DNA from: Amorphus orientalis
GTDB lineage: Bacteria; Pseudomonadota; Alphaproteobacteria; Rhizobiales; Amorphaceae
DNA length: 64,000 nucleotides
Reading direction: 5' to 3'
Assembly: GCF_030814015.1 (NCBI RefSeq)
Contig: NZ_JAUSUL010000002.1
Location: forward strand, 868,001 to 932,000
Both the position numbers and the translations under genes were made by a program. Below the pieces are notes generated by a model that had not been told where the DNA came from, did no database searches, and saw only the letters and a program-made list of their open reading frames with translations. Below are positions 27,486-34,408 of the stretch, piece after piece; position 1 is the stretch's first letter; the number at the start of each line of letters is the position of its first letter.

Positions 27486-27497
27486 TGCAATATTGCA
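27486..27497. promoter_or_regulatory. 12-bp palindrome next to the phaZ ribosome-binding site
   Basis: TGCAATATTGCA, a perfect palindrome, lies directly before AGGAGGTGA and 20 bp upstream of the phaZ start. TGC...GCA dyads are bound by PHA-cycle repressors of the PhaR type in alphaproteobacteria. The assignment to PhaR here is inference. Confidence 0.4.
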
Positions 27498-27517
27498 GGA
27501 GGTGAACGGAGCAGCCG

Positions 27518-28732
27518 ATGCTTTACCAGACCTACCAGCTCCAGGATGATCTGATCGCTCCGTTTCGCGCGCTGGCGCGCAACGCGGTTTTTCCGGGGCT
27601 GTGGGGGGATTGGGGCCTCGCCGGCGAGCTTCGCCGTCGCTTGAGCGCGGGGCTGGAGATGCTGTCCCGCTTCGAGCTCTCCCATACACGGCCGGATTTC
27701 GGGATCGAGACGGTCATGGTCGGCAATCGCGACGTGCCCGTAACGCCCGAGATCGCGCTCGACCTTCCCTTCGGCCAGTTGCTCAAATTTTCCAAGGACA
27801 TCGACAGCGAACAGCCCAAGGTGCTCGTCATCGCACCGCTCTCGGGACACTTCTCCACCCTGTTGCGCGGGACCGTCCATACGCTGCTCCAAGACCACGA
27901 GGTCTACATCACCGACTGGGTGAATGCGCGGGACGTGCCGCTGTCGGCCGGCCGGTTCGGTGTCGAGGACTATGTCGACTACATCATCCGCTTTCTGGAA
28001 GAGATCGGCCCGGGCGCACACATTCTGGCCGTCTGCCAGCCATGTGTGCAGGCGCTCGCCGCCGTAGCGGTGATGTCGGAGGACGAGCATCCCGCGACGC
28101 CGCGCTCCATGACGCTCATGGCCGGTCCGATCGACGTGGACGAGAGCCCCACGGCGGTCAACGAACTCGCCAAATCGAAGCCGCTCTCCTGGTTCGAAAC
28201 CCAGGTGATCGCCCGCGTTCCCGACCGCTATCCCGGCGGCGGGCGCTGGGTCTATCCCGGCTTCATGCAGCTGACCGCCTTCATGGCGATGAACATGGAC
28301 CGCCATCGCAGCCAGCACAGCAAGCTCTACGAGCATCTCGCCAAGGGCGAGACGGCCGAGGCCGAGAAGATCAAGTCGTTCTACGACGAGTATTTCGCCG
28401 TCCTGGATCTGGCGGCGGAGTTTTATGTCGAGACGATCGATCGGGTCTTCCAGCAGAACCAGCTCGCCAAGGGCACCTTCACCTATCGGGGTCGGAAGGT
28501 CGATCCGAGCGTGATCCGCAAGACCGCGTTGCTGACCGTGGAAGGCGGGCGCGACGACATCTGCGCGCTTGGGCAGACGGCGGCCGCCCACGACCTGTGC
28601 CGCTCGCTGCGCCCTCATCTGAAGCGCCATCATCTCCAGGCGAACGTCGGCCACTATGGCGTCTTCAACGGCAAGCGCTGGGACCGGGAGATCTATCCGG
28701 TCGTCCGCAATCTGATCCTGTCTATGGAATAG
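27518..28732 (+). CDS. phaZ: Intracellular polyhydroxyalkanoate depolymerase
   Basis: 404 residues with the alpha/beta-hydrolase pattern of intracellular PHB depolymerases: VLVIAPLSGHFSTLLRGTV, VYITDWVNARDVPLS, then the nucleophile Cys173 in ILAVCQPCVQAL, and a late NVGHYGVFNGKRW that supplies the catalytic His. It degrades stored polyhydroxybutyrate granules. There is no signal peptide, as expected. A 12-bp palindrome upstream may be its operator. No PHA synthase or phasin is in the window. Confidence 0.95.
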   Translation: MLYQTYQLQDDLIAPFRALARNAVFPGLWGDWGLAGELRRRLSAGLEMLSRFELSHTRPDFGIETVMVGNRDVPVTPEIALDLPFGQLLKFSKDIDSEQPKVLVIAPLSGHFSTLLRGTVHTLLQDHEVYITDWVNARDVPLSAGRFGVEDYVDYIIRFLEEIGPGAHILAVCQPCVQALAAVAVMSEDEHPATPRSMTLMAGPIDVDESPTAVNELAKSKPLSWFETQVIARVPDRYPGGGRWVYPGFMQLTAFMAMNMDRHRSQHSKLYEHLAKGETAEAEKIKSFYDEYFAVLDLAAEFYVETIDRVFQQNQLAKGTFTYRGRKVDPSVIRKTALLTVEGGRDDICALGQTAAAHDLCRSLRPHLKRHHLQANVGHYGVFNGKRWDREIYPVVRNLILSME

Positions 28733-28778
28733 GCGCCGGCCGGAACACGTCGCCGAGCGAACCGAAGCGCCGGGACCG

Positions 28779-29255
28779 CTATCCGGTTTCGACACCGTTC
28801 GGCAGCGCGAATGCGATCTGGCGAAGGTCGGCGCGCAGCGTTTCCGGATCCGAGAGCGCCGCGTCGATCCCGGCGTGAACCCGCTTCCAGGTCGGAACCG
28901 CGGCGGCGAGCACCTCGAGGCCACCCGGAGTGAGCACCAGCAACCGGCTCCGCTTGTCGTTCGGGTTCGCCTTCCGCTCGACCAGGCCGCGGCGTTCCAG
29001 CGGCTTCAAAGCGGCGGTCAGCGTGGTCTGATCCATGGCGAGGACCTCGGCGACCGCTCCGATCGGCGGTGGTTCAGGCCGGTTCAGCGACATCAGCAGA
29101 GAAAACTGACCGTTGGTCAGGCCATACGGCTTCAACGCTTCGTCGAAAAGGCGCGCAAGCGCACGAGCGGCCCGCTGCGCGTGGAGACACAGGCACGTGT
29201 CGCGGACCAGCAGCGTGGTTTCGAACGGAACGGCGCGGGGCTTTGACATGCTCAT
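28779..29255 (-). CDS. MarR-family transcriptional regulator
   Basis: 158 residues. The winged helix region reads TNGQFSLLMSLNRPEPPPIGAVAEVLAMDQTTLTAALKPLERRGLV, followed by the wing ERKANPNDKRSRLLVLT. Two cysteines (CLCLH, about residues 21-23) sit near the N-terminus, where redox-sensing MarR proteins often have a reactive Cys. It is divergent from the DUF899 gene across 63 bp that contain a palindrome, so it probably represses that operon and itself. Confidence 0.88.
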   Translation of the reverse strand: MSMSKPRAVPFETTLLVRDTCLCLHAQRAARALARLFDEALKPYGLTNGQFSLLMSLNRPEPPPIGAVAEVLAMDQTTLTAALKPLERRGLVERKANPNDKRSRLLVLTPGGLEVLAAAVPTWKRVHAGIDAALSDPETLRADLRQIAFALPNGVETG

Positions 29256-29260
29256 ATTAT

Positions 29261-29272
29261 ATTGATATCAAT
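29261..29272. promoter_or_regulatory. 12-bp palindrome, probable MarR operator
   Basis: ATTGATATCAAT is a perfect palindrome in the short AT-rich gap between the MarR and DUF899 genes. A further TATATCAA half-site at 29277-29284 lies in direct orientation to its right half. Binding there would block both promoters. Confidence 0.5.
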
Positions 29273-29318
29273 GTTTATATCAACGTCGGTTGGTCGCTGT
29301 TTGCGGGAGGAAGCGCTC

Positions 29319-30059
29319 ATGACGTCTCATCGGGTTGTCTCTCGGGACGAATGGCTCGAGGCGCGCCGTGCGCTGCTTGAGCGGGAAAAGCAGGCCACTC
29401 GGCTGCGGGACGAGATCAATGCGGAGCGTCTGGCGCTTCCGTGGGTCCGGGTCGATGAGAGTTATGTGTTCGACACGCCGGCCGGAAAAGCCCGCCTCGC
29501 CGATCTCTTTGACGGCCGCAGCCAGTTGATCGTCTACCACTTCATGCTTGCGCCCGGCTGGCCGGCAGGCTGCGACGGGTGTTCGTTCCTGTGCGACCAT
29601 CTCGACGGCGCACTCGTCCATCTCAATCATCATGACGTCACGTTGACCGCCGTTTCCCGTGCGTCGCTGCCGGAGATCGAGGCTTATAAGCGCCGTATGG
29701 GCTGGCGGTTTCCGTGGGTATCGTCGCATCCGAGCCGGTTCAACTACGACTTTGGCGTTTCGTTCGATGCCGATCAACGGGCGGCCGGCAGCGTTGTCTA
29801 CAACTACCGCGACGAGCCCGTCGAAACGGCATTCGAAGAGCTCCCCGGGCTCAGCGCGTTCGCTCGTGACGAAGCCGGTGCCGTCTATCACACCTATTCC
29901 AGTTTCGCGCGCGGCTGCGAGGAACTGATCGGAACCCTGATGATCCTCGATCGCGCTCCGAAGGGGCGCAACGAAGGATCGACCATGGATTTCGTGCGTC
30001 GCCACGACGAATACGACGTGCCCCTGAAAACAGCCTGCCATGGGGCGGCGGCGACTTAG
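29319..30059 (+). CDS. DUF899 family thioredoxin-fold protein
   Basis: 246 residues from ATG 29319 (MTSHRVVSRDEW) with GGAGG 8 bases upstream. The family pattern is clear: LPWVRVDESYVFDTPAGKA, LIVYHFMLAPGWPAGCDGCSFLCDH, and FGVSFDADQ later. The C-x2-C-x3-C motif in CDGCSFLC is where related thioredoxin-fold proteins have their active site. Function unknown; a detoxification or redox role is suggested by its company. First gene of a probable three-gene operon (DUF899, DUF1579, VOC) controlled by the divergent MarR. Confidence 0.9.
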   Translation: MTSHRVVSRDEWLEARRALLEREKQATRLRDEINAERLALPWVRVDESYVFDTPAGKARLADLFDGRSQLIVYHFMLAPGWPAGCDGCSFLCDHLDGALVHLNHHDVTLTAVSRASLPEIEAYKRRMGWRFPWVSSHPSRFNYDFGVSFDADQRAAGSVVYNYRDEPVETAFEELPGLSAFARDEAGAVYHTYSSFARGCEELIGTLMILDRAPKGRNEGSTMDFVRRHDEYDVPLKTACHGAAAT

Positions 30060-30102
30060 TGCTTTTCGAGGGCGACAACGCCGCAACCGACGGACGGACA
30101 CC

Positions 30103-30570
30103 ATGAACTTCGAGCGTTTGGCGGAACACAAGTGGCTCACGCAACTCGTCGGCGACTGGGAGGTCACGACGACCATGCCGAATGCCGAGCCGATGCCGCC
30201 GGGGACGGAAACCGTGCGGTCAGTCGGCGATTTCTGGGTGCTGGCGGAAGGGCGCGGCAGCATGCCGGACGGAAGCCCCGCCATGACATGCCTGACCCTC
30301 GGCTACGATCCGCGCATGAGGCACTTCGTCGGAACCTGGCTCGGATCGATGCTGCCGCACCTCTTCGTCTATCAGGGCACGCTGGACGCTGCCGCGAACC
30401 GGCTCGTTCTCGATTGTCAGGGGCCGGATTTCTCCGATCCCACCCGAGCGGCCAGCTATCGTGAGGTCGTCACCATTGTCGACGACACCCGACGCACGTT
30501 CGTCTCCTACCTCGAATCCCCCGAGGGCGACTGGGTGGAGATCATGCATGCCGACTACCGAAGGGTCTGA
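30103..30570 (+). CDS. DUF1579 family protein
   Basis: 155 residues from ATG 30103 (MNFERLAEHKWLTQLVGDWEVT). The GDWE near the start, the WVLAEGRGSM and the LTLGYDPRMRHFVGTWLGSM strands are typical of this lipocalin-like family. No signal peptide. Function unknown. It lies 43 bp after DUF899 and 75 bp before the VOC gene, a combination found together in other bacteria. Confidence 0.88.
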   Translation: MNFERLAEHKWLTQLVGDWEVTTTMPNAEPMPPGTETVRSVGDFWVLAEGRGSMPDGSPAMTCLTLGYDPRMRHFVGTWLGSMLPHLFVYQGTLDAAANRLVLDCQGPDFSDPTRAASYREVVTIVDDTRRTFVSYLESPEGDWVEIMHADYRRV

Positions 30571-30645
30571 TCGAAGCTGATCGGTCACCGCCGAACCTGA
30601 ATGAACGTCCCCCCTCACCTTTTGGCCTCGATTGGAGACATACCC

Positions 30646-31407
30646 ATGCACCAAGGTGATTTCGTCTGGTACGAGGTCATGACCTCGGACGTGCCCGCGG
30701 CTGCCGAGTTCTATTCCAAATCCGTTGGTTGGTCGGTATCCGACGCCGGCATGCCGGACATGACCTACAAGCTGCTCCAGGCCGGTGACGCGCCGATCGC
30801 GGGGATGATGGATCTGCCCCGCGAATATGCCGAGAACGGCGGCCGGCCCGCGTGGATGGGGTATCTCCTCGTCGACGATGTGGATGCGGCAGCGGCTGCC
30901 TTCGAGGCGGACGGCGGGACGGTCCACAAGCCTGGGGAGGACATCCCCGGCGTCGGACGCTTTGCGGCAGTTTCTGATCCGCTCGGTGCCGGGATCTGCC
31001 TCTTCCGCGGCAATGGGGAGCCGCCGGCGGGCCCTGCTCCGGGCAGCCCCGGGACGGTCGGTTGGCACGAACTCTACACCGAAGACGTCGAGAAGGCGTT
31101 CGCCTTCTATGCCAAGCACTTCGGCTGGGAGAAGCTCGGCGCTGTCGATATGGGCGAAATGGGCGACTACCTCCTTTTCGGGCGTGGCGAGACAATGATG
31201 GGCGGGATCATGAAGCGGCCTGCCAATGTTCCCGTGCCGTTCTGGGGCTTCTATTTCTGCGTGGATACCATCGACGCCGGCATGGGGCGCGTTGCGGACG
31301 CAGGCGGCCAGGTCGTCAACGGTCCCCACGAGGTGCCGGGTGGCGCGAAAATCGCCCAGTGTCTCGATCCGCAGGGGGCCTTTTTCTCCATCACGGCGAT
31401 GAGCTGA
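30646..31407 (+). CDS. VOC-family (glyoxalase/bleomycin resistance fold) protein, two-domain
   Basis: 253 residues from ATG 30646 (MHQGDFVWYEVM), with GGAG upstream. Two vicinal-oxygen-chelate modules are visible. The first (6-125) has WYEVMTSDVPAAAEFYSKSVGW; the second (135-250) has WHELYTEDVEKAFAFYAKHFGWEK. Each ends with a conserved aromatic strand. Glyoxalase, dioxygenase or binding functions occur in this fold; none is proven here. Last gene of the MarR-linked operon, followed by a strong terminator. Confidence 0.9.
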   Translation: MHQGDFVWYEVMTSDVPAAAEFYSKSVGWSVSDAGMPDMTYKLLQAGDAPIAGMMDLPREYAENGGRPAWMGYLLVDDVDAAAAAFEADGGTVHKPGEDIPGVGRFAAVSDPLGAGICLFRGNGEPPAGPAPGSPGTVGWHELYTEDVEKAFAFYAKHFGWEKLGAVDMGEMGDYLLFGRGETMMGGIMKRPANVPVPFWGFYFCVDTIDAGMGRVADAGGQVVNGPHEVPGGAKIAQCLDPQGAFFSITAMS

Positions 31408-31430
31408 TCAAGCTGAATGGCAAGTCTGGT

Positions 31431-31465
31431 GCCCTTCGGCCGAATCGGCCGGAGGGCTAAGTTTT
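31431..31465 (+). terminator. Rho-independent terminator after the VOC gene
   Basis: GCCCTTCGGCCG (31431-31442) pairs with CGGCCGGAGGGC (31446-31457) around AAT, one G-T wobble in 12 pairs, followed by TAAGTTTT. It ends the DUF899-DUF1579-VOC operon. Confidence 0.8.
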
Positions 31466-31496
31466 CAACGGATAATGAGCCGGCAAATGAAAATCT

Positions 31497-32072
31497 TTAG
31501 CCGAGTTCGGATTCTCCATATTCGAGCAGAATCGGCACGATCAGCTCCTCCTCGTCGGTGAGGTGGCGATCCAGCAACCGCTCAAGCCCGCTCAGATGGG
31601 TCAGAAATCGGCCGCTCGCGGTTGTCACCGCGTCATTGTCGGTTCCGCGGTGTGCCTGGAGCACACCGTTCGCCTGGTCCACAAAAGCCTTCAACTGGCC
31701 GTCCAGATCCTGATGGTCCCCGTCGAGAAGCTCGAATCCGCGGGCGAGACGAGGTTCCTTGGCGGTCAGCAGCGGGAAATAGTGGACGTCCTCGATATGG
31801 TGGTGTTCGTGCAGCTGCTGCACAAAGAACCCGCCATAGCGCGACAGCCGTTCCGCGAAGTCCTTCGGCGACAGGCGCTTGTCGAGGCTCGACTGGGTCG
31901 CCCCCTTCAATTCGCCCATGAGCTGCCGGAACATCAAGTGGCGCTGCAGCCAGAACTGGGTCAGCCCGCCCTGGGTGAGCTTGGCCTCCCAACTGTCGCG
32001 CGGATGCGCTTCCAGCAGCACCCGGACAGCATCGGGCAGCTTCTCACGGGTCTGCAGAGTGTCGCCTGTCAT
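31497..32072 (-). CDS. Hemerythrin-domain protein
   Basis: 191 residues, almost all helical. Candidate di-iron ligands are spread as in hemerythrins: H-x-x in QLHEHHHIEDVHYFPLL, H in LLDGDHQDL, and RHLTDEEELIVPILL near the end. The protein could bind oxygen, sense it, or store iron; the role is not shown. It converges on the VOC gene and is divergent from the small DUF5993-like gene. Confidence 0.87.
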   Translation of the reverse strand: MTGDTLQTREKLPDAVRVLLEAHPRDSWEAKLTQGGLTQFWLQRHLMFRQLMGELKGATQSSLDKRLSPKDFAERLSRYGGFFVQQLHEHHHIEDVHYFPLLTAKEPRLARGFELLDGDHQDLDGQLKAFVDQANGVLQAHRGTDNDAVTTASGRFLTHLSGLERLLDRHLTDEEELIVPILLEYGESELG

Positions 32073-32262
32073 TCTTGTCCCAATCCGTCAGTTGTCTGTC
32101 CGAGGAGCAGACCGCTCCGACCTTTCGAAGGGCGCTCTGGCCGAACGGTCCGGGGTCTTCCGCATGTTGCGATCTCGGCGATGTGGTCTCTATGGTCAAG
32201 AAGCACGATGGAAGCGGATCGAGTCCATCGTGATTGAAAAATGAGAGACGGAGGAAACCGCG

Positions 32263-32418
32263 ATGATGGCGCTGCCCTTTTTCGGAGTGCTCGTGGCCTG
32301 CGGCCTGGCGTGGATGAAGTTGAGGATGATCGCGGTCTGGGTGGTGATCGCAACCATCGCGCTGACCCTGTTCCTGTTCCGCTATCACGCGACTTCTGCC
32401 ATCGACATAAATCTCTAG
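32263..32418 (+). CDS. Small membrane protein, DUF5993-like
   Basis: 51 residues: starts MMALPFFGVLVACGLAWMKL and ends TSAIDINL. Two hydrophobic helices (about 3-17 and 22-39) with a short basic turn between them. GGAGG lies 8 bases before the ATG, and dsbB starts 9 bp after the stop, so the two are co-translated. Small proteins annotated DUF5993 occur beside DsbB-like genes. A role as an accessory subunit of the disulfide-forming protein is inferred. Confidence 0.7.
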   Translation: MMALPFFGVLVACGLAWMKLRMIAVWVVIATIALTLFLFRYHATSAIDINL

Positions 32419-32427
32419 GGGGCGAAC

Positions 32428-33006
32428 GTGCTTGGATCCATCGAACGCTCGCTGAATCTCGTCGGCCTTCTGGCAATCACCGCTGTGCTGATCGTCGCCC
32501 TCGGCGACCAGATCCTCTTTGGCGAACTCCCCTGCCCCTTGTGCATCCTCCAGCGCGTCGGCTTCACCCTCGTCGGTGCAGGCTTGATGCTCAATCTGGT
32601 TTGCGGGATCCGCTCCAGCCACTACGGCATCATGCTCCTGGGTGCGGCCGTTGGAGGTGCGATCGCACTTCGCCAGATCGCGCTCCATGTGGTGCCCGGC
32701 AGCGGCAGCTACGGCGACGCGATTTTCGGCTACCACTACTATAGCTGGGCCTTTTTCCTGTTCGGGCTGGTCGTGATCGGCGTTGCGGTTATGCTCTTCT
32801 TCGATCGGCAGTTCGGCAAGGCGGGCGGGCAGCGCTCGCGGCTCGCCGACATCGCCGTTGCGGCGTTTGCTGTCGTGGCGCTCGCCAACGGAGGGTCGAC
32901 GCTTCTGGAATGTGGTGGCGGCTTCTGCCCCGACGATCCCCAGACTTACCAGTTGCTGGAAGGTGTCGGCTCCGGCGACCAGGGCGCCTCCGACCGGCAG
33001 CTTTGA
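32428..33006 (+). CDS. DsbB-like disulfide bond formation protein (atypical)
   Basis: 192 residues from GTG 32428, with AGGGGG upstream. The quinone-reducing CPLC pair (C36, C39) follows the first helix and is followed by ILQR, as in DsbB. The loop between helices 3 and 4 (residues about 88-104) has no cysteine. Instead a pair C162-x4-C167 (ECGGGFC) lies in the C-terminal tail after an apparent fifth helix (about 138-156), which would place it in the periplasm. In classical DsbB the second pair is in that loop. It should oxidise a DsbA partner and pass electrons to ubiquinone; no DsbA is in the window. Confidence 0.85.
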   Translation: MLGSIERSLNLVGLLAITAVLIVALGDQILFGELPCPLCILQRVGFTLVGAGLMLNLVCGIRSSHYGIMLLGAAVGGAIALRQIALHVVPGSGSYGDAIFGYHYYSWAFFLFGLVVIGVAVMLFFDRQFGKAGGQRSRLADIAVAAFAVVALANGGSTLLECGGGFCPDDPQTYQLLEGVGSGDQGASDRQL

Positions 33007-33051
33007 GGCGCTCTGAGCCGTGAGTGTGCTGACAATTCGGTGATCGACCAT

Positions 33052-33080
33052 CGGCCCCGAGACCGTCCGGCTCGGGGCCG
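33052..33080 (+). terminator. Hairpin after dsbB, candidate terminator
   Basis: CGGCCCCGAG (33052-33061) pairs perfectly with CTCGGGGCCG (33071-33080) around a 9-base loop, 45 bp after the dsbB stop. No T run follows. Confidence 0.4.
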
Positions 33081-33168
33081 GTGCGATTAAAGTGCAGGAA
33101 TCGGGAAAATTCCGGTGGGACCGCGATCGAAGCCTCGCGGCGGCGCTGATTTTGCAGCGCCACAATTC

Positions 33169-33193
33169 ACGTGTGTGGTAACGGCCAACACGT
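33169..33193. promoter_or_regulatory. Inverted repeat before the RND operon
   Basis: ACGTGT (33169-33174) and ACACGT (33188-33193) form an inverted repeat with a 13-base spacer, directly before TATAGATT (33194-33201), which could be a -10 element. This part is AT-richer than its surroundings. It may be the operator of a TetR-type repressor encoded elsewhere. Confidence 0.3.
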
Positions 33194-33277
33194 ATAGATT
33201 CTCAAACTGCCCGAAGATGCTCAGACTCCTGGGACGCGGTGTCGCCCCCAGGACAAACAGGAATGTGATCTTAGCCG

Positions 33278-34408
33278 ATGGGTGTGTTTCGACAGGTCCT
33301 GATCGTGGCGGTACTGGCCGGGCTTTCTCTGGCCGGCTACGAGGCCTACCGGACTTATGGGCTGCCCGGACAGGAAGCCGCCAACGGCCAGGGCGGCGGC
33401 CCTCCTCAGCGCGCGGTGTCGGTCGAGGTTGCCCCGGCGGACGTCGCCACGCTGACCCGTCAGGTGGAAGCGGTCGGCACCACCCGAGCCCTGAGGTCCA
33501 TCGACATCGTGCCATCGGCCGAAGGCCGGATCACCGCCCTCCAGGTGCAAGCCGGTCAAGAGGTGGCGGACAACGCGGTCATCGCAACGATCGATGACGA
33601 GATCGAGACGGCAACCCTGAGCGAGGCCAAAGCAAGCCTTGAGGAAAAGACGCAGGCGCTCGAACGGGCCCGCACCCTGATCCGGTCCAACACCATCAGC
33701 CAGGCGAACCTGGAGCAGTTACGGTCGGAGTTCGCCATTGCCGAGGCCGCCCTGGCCCGTGCCGAACGGCGTCTCGCGGACCGGACGGTCCGCGCCCCGT
33801 TTTCCGGCGTCGTGGGGATCCTTTCCGTCGATCTTGGCGCACGCGTCGATACCGACACGGTCCTCACCACCCTCGACGATCTCAGCGAAGTCGAGATCGA
33901 GTTCCGTCTGCCGGAGACGGTGTACGGCCAGATCAGCCAGGATCAGAAGGTCGAGGCGACGAGTGCGGCCTTTCCCGATCGCGAGTTCGCCGGACGCGTC
34001 GTCGCGATCGACAGCCGGATCGATCAGGCCTCCCGGTCTTTCCGGGTGCGCGCTCGGATCCCCAATCCCGACCGGACCCTGCCGGTCGGAATGTTCATGC
34101 GGCTCGATCTGAGCCTGACCTCGCGCGAGGGTGTGGTGGTTCCGGAAGAGGCGCTGCTGGTGCAGGGGCCGGCCACGTATCTGTTCGTGGTGGAGGACGG
34201 AACGGCCCACCGGCGCAAGGTGGAGACCGGCAAACGCCAGGATGGAACGGTCGAGATCACGGATGGCGTGGACGCCGGCGCCCTTGTGGTGTCGCGCGGA
34301 ATCCAGTCGCTTCGCGACGGGGCACCGGTGCGCGTTCTGAATGACCCCGCGGACGCCTCGGCAAGTCCGAACGCCGCCGAGGTGCGATCGGAGGGGAAGC
34401 GCACCTGA
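33278..34408 (+). CDS. RND efflux membrane fusion protein
   Basis: 376 residues. One N-terminal helix (about 5-22, FRQVLIVAVLAGLSLAGYEA) anchors it. Then come the lipoyl halves (SAEGRITALQVQAGQEV and TVRAPFSGVVGILSVDLGARV), a coiled-coil hairpin at about 112-168 between them, and beta-barrel and membrane-proximal domains with ARIPNPDRTLPVGMFMRLDL. It links the inner-membrane pump to a TolC-like channel. The stop overlaps the start of the pump gene by one base (TGATG). No outer-membrane factor gene is nearby. Confidence 0.95.
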   Translation: MGVFRQVLIVAVLAGLSLAGYEAYRTYGLPGQEAANGQGGGPPQRAVSVEVAPADVATLTRQVEAVGTTRALRSIDIVPSAEGRITALQVQAGQEVADNAVIATIDDEIETATLSEAKASLEEKTQALERARTLIRSNTISQANLEQLRSEFAIAEAALARAERRLADRTVRAPFSGVVGILSVDLGARVDTDTVLTTLDDLSEVEIEFRLPETVYGQISQDQKVEATSAAFPDREFAGRVVAIDSRIDQASRSFRVRARIPNPDRTLPVGMFMRLDLSLTSREGVVVPEEALLVQGPATYLFVVEDGTAHRRKVETGKRQDGTVEITDGVDAGALVVSRGIQSLRDGAPVRVLNDPADASASPNAAEVRSEGKRT

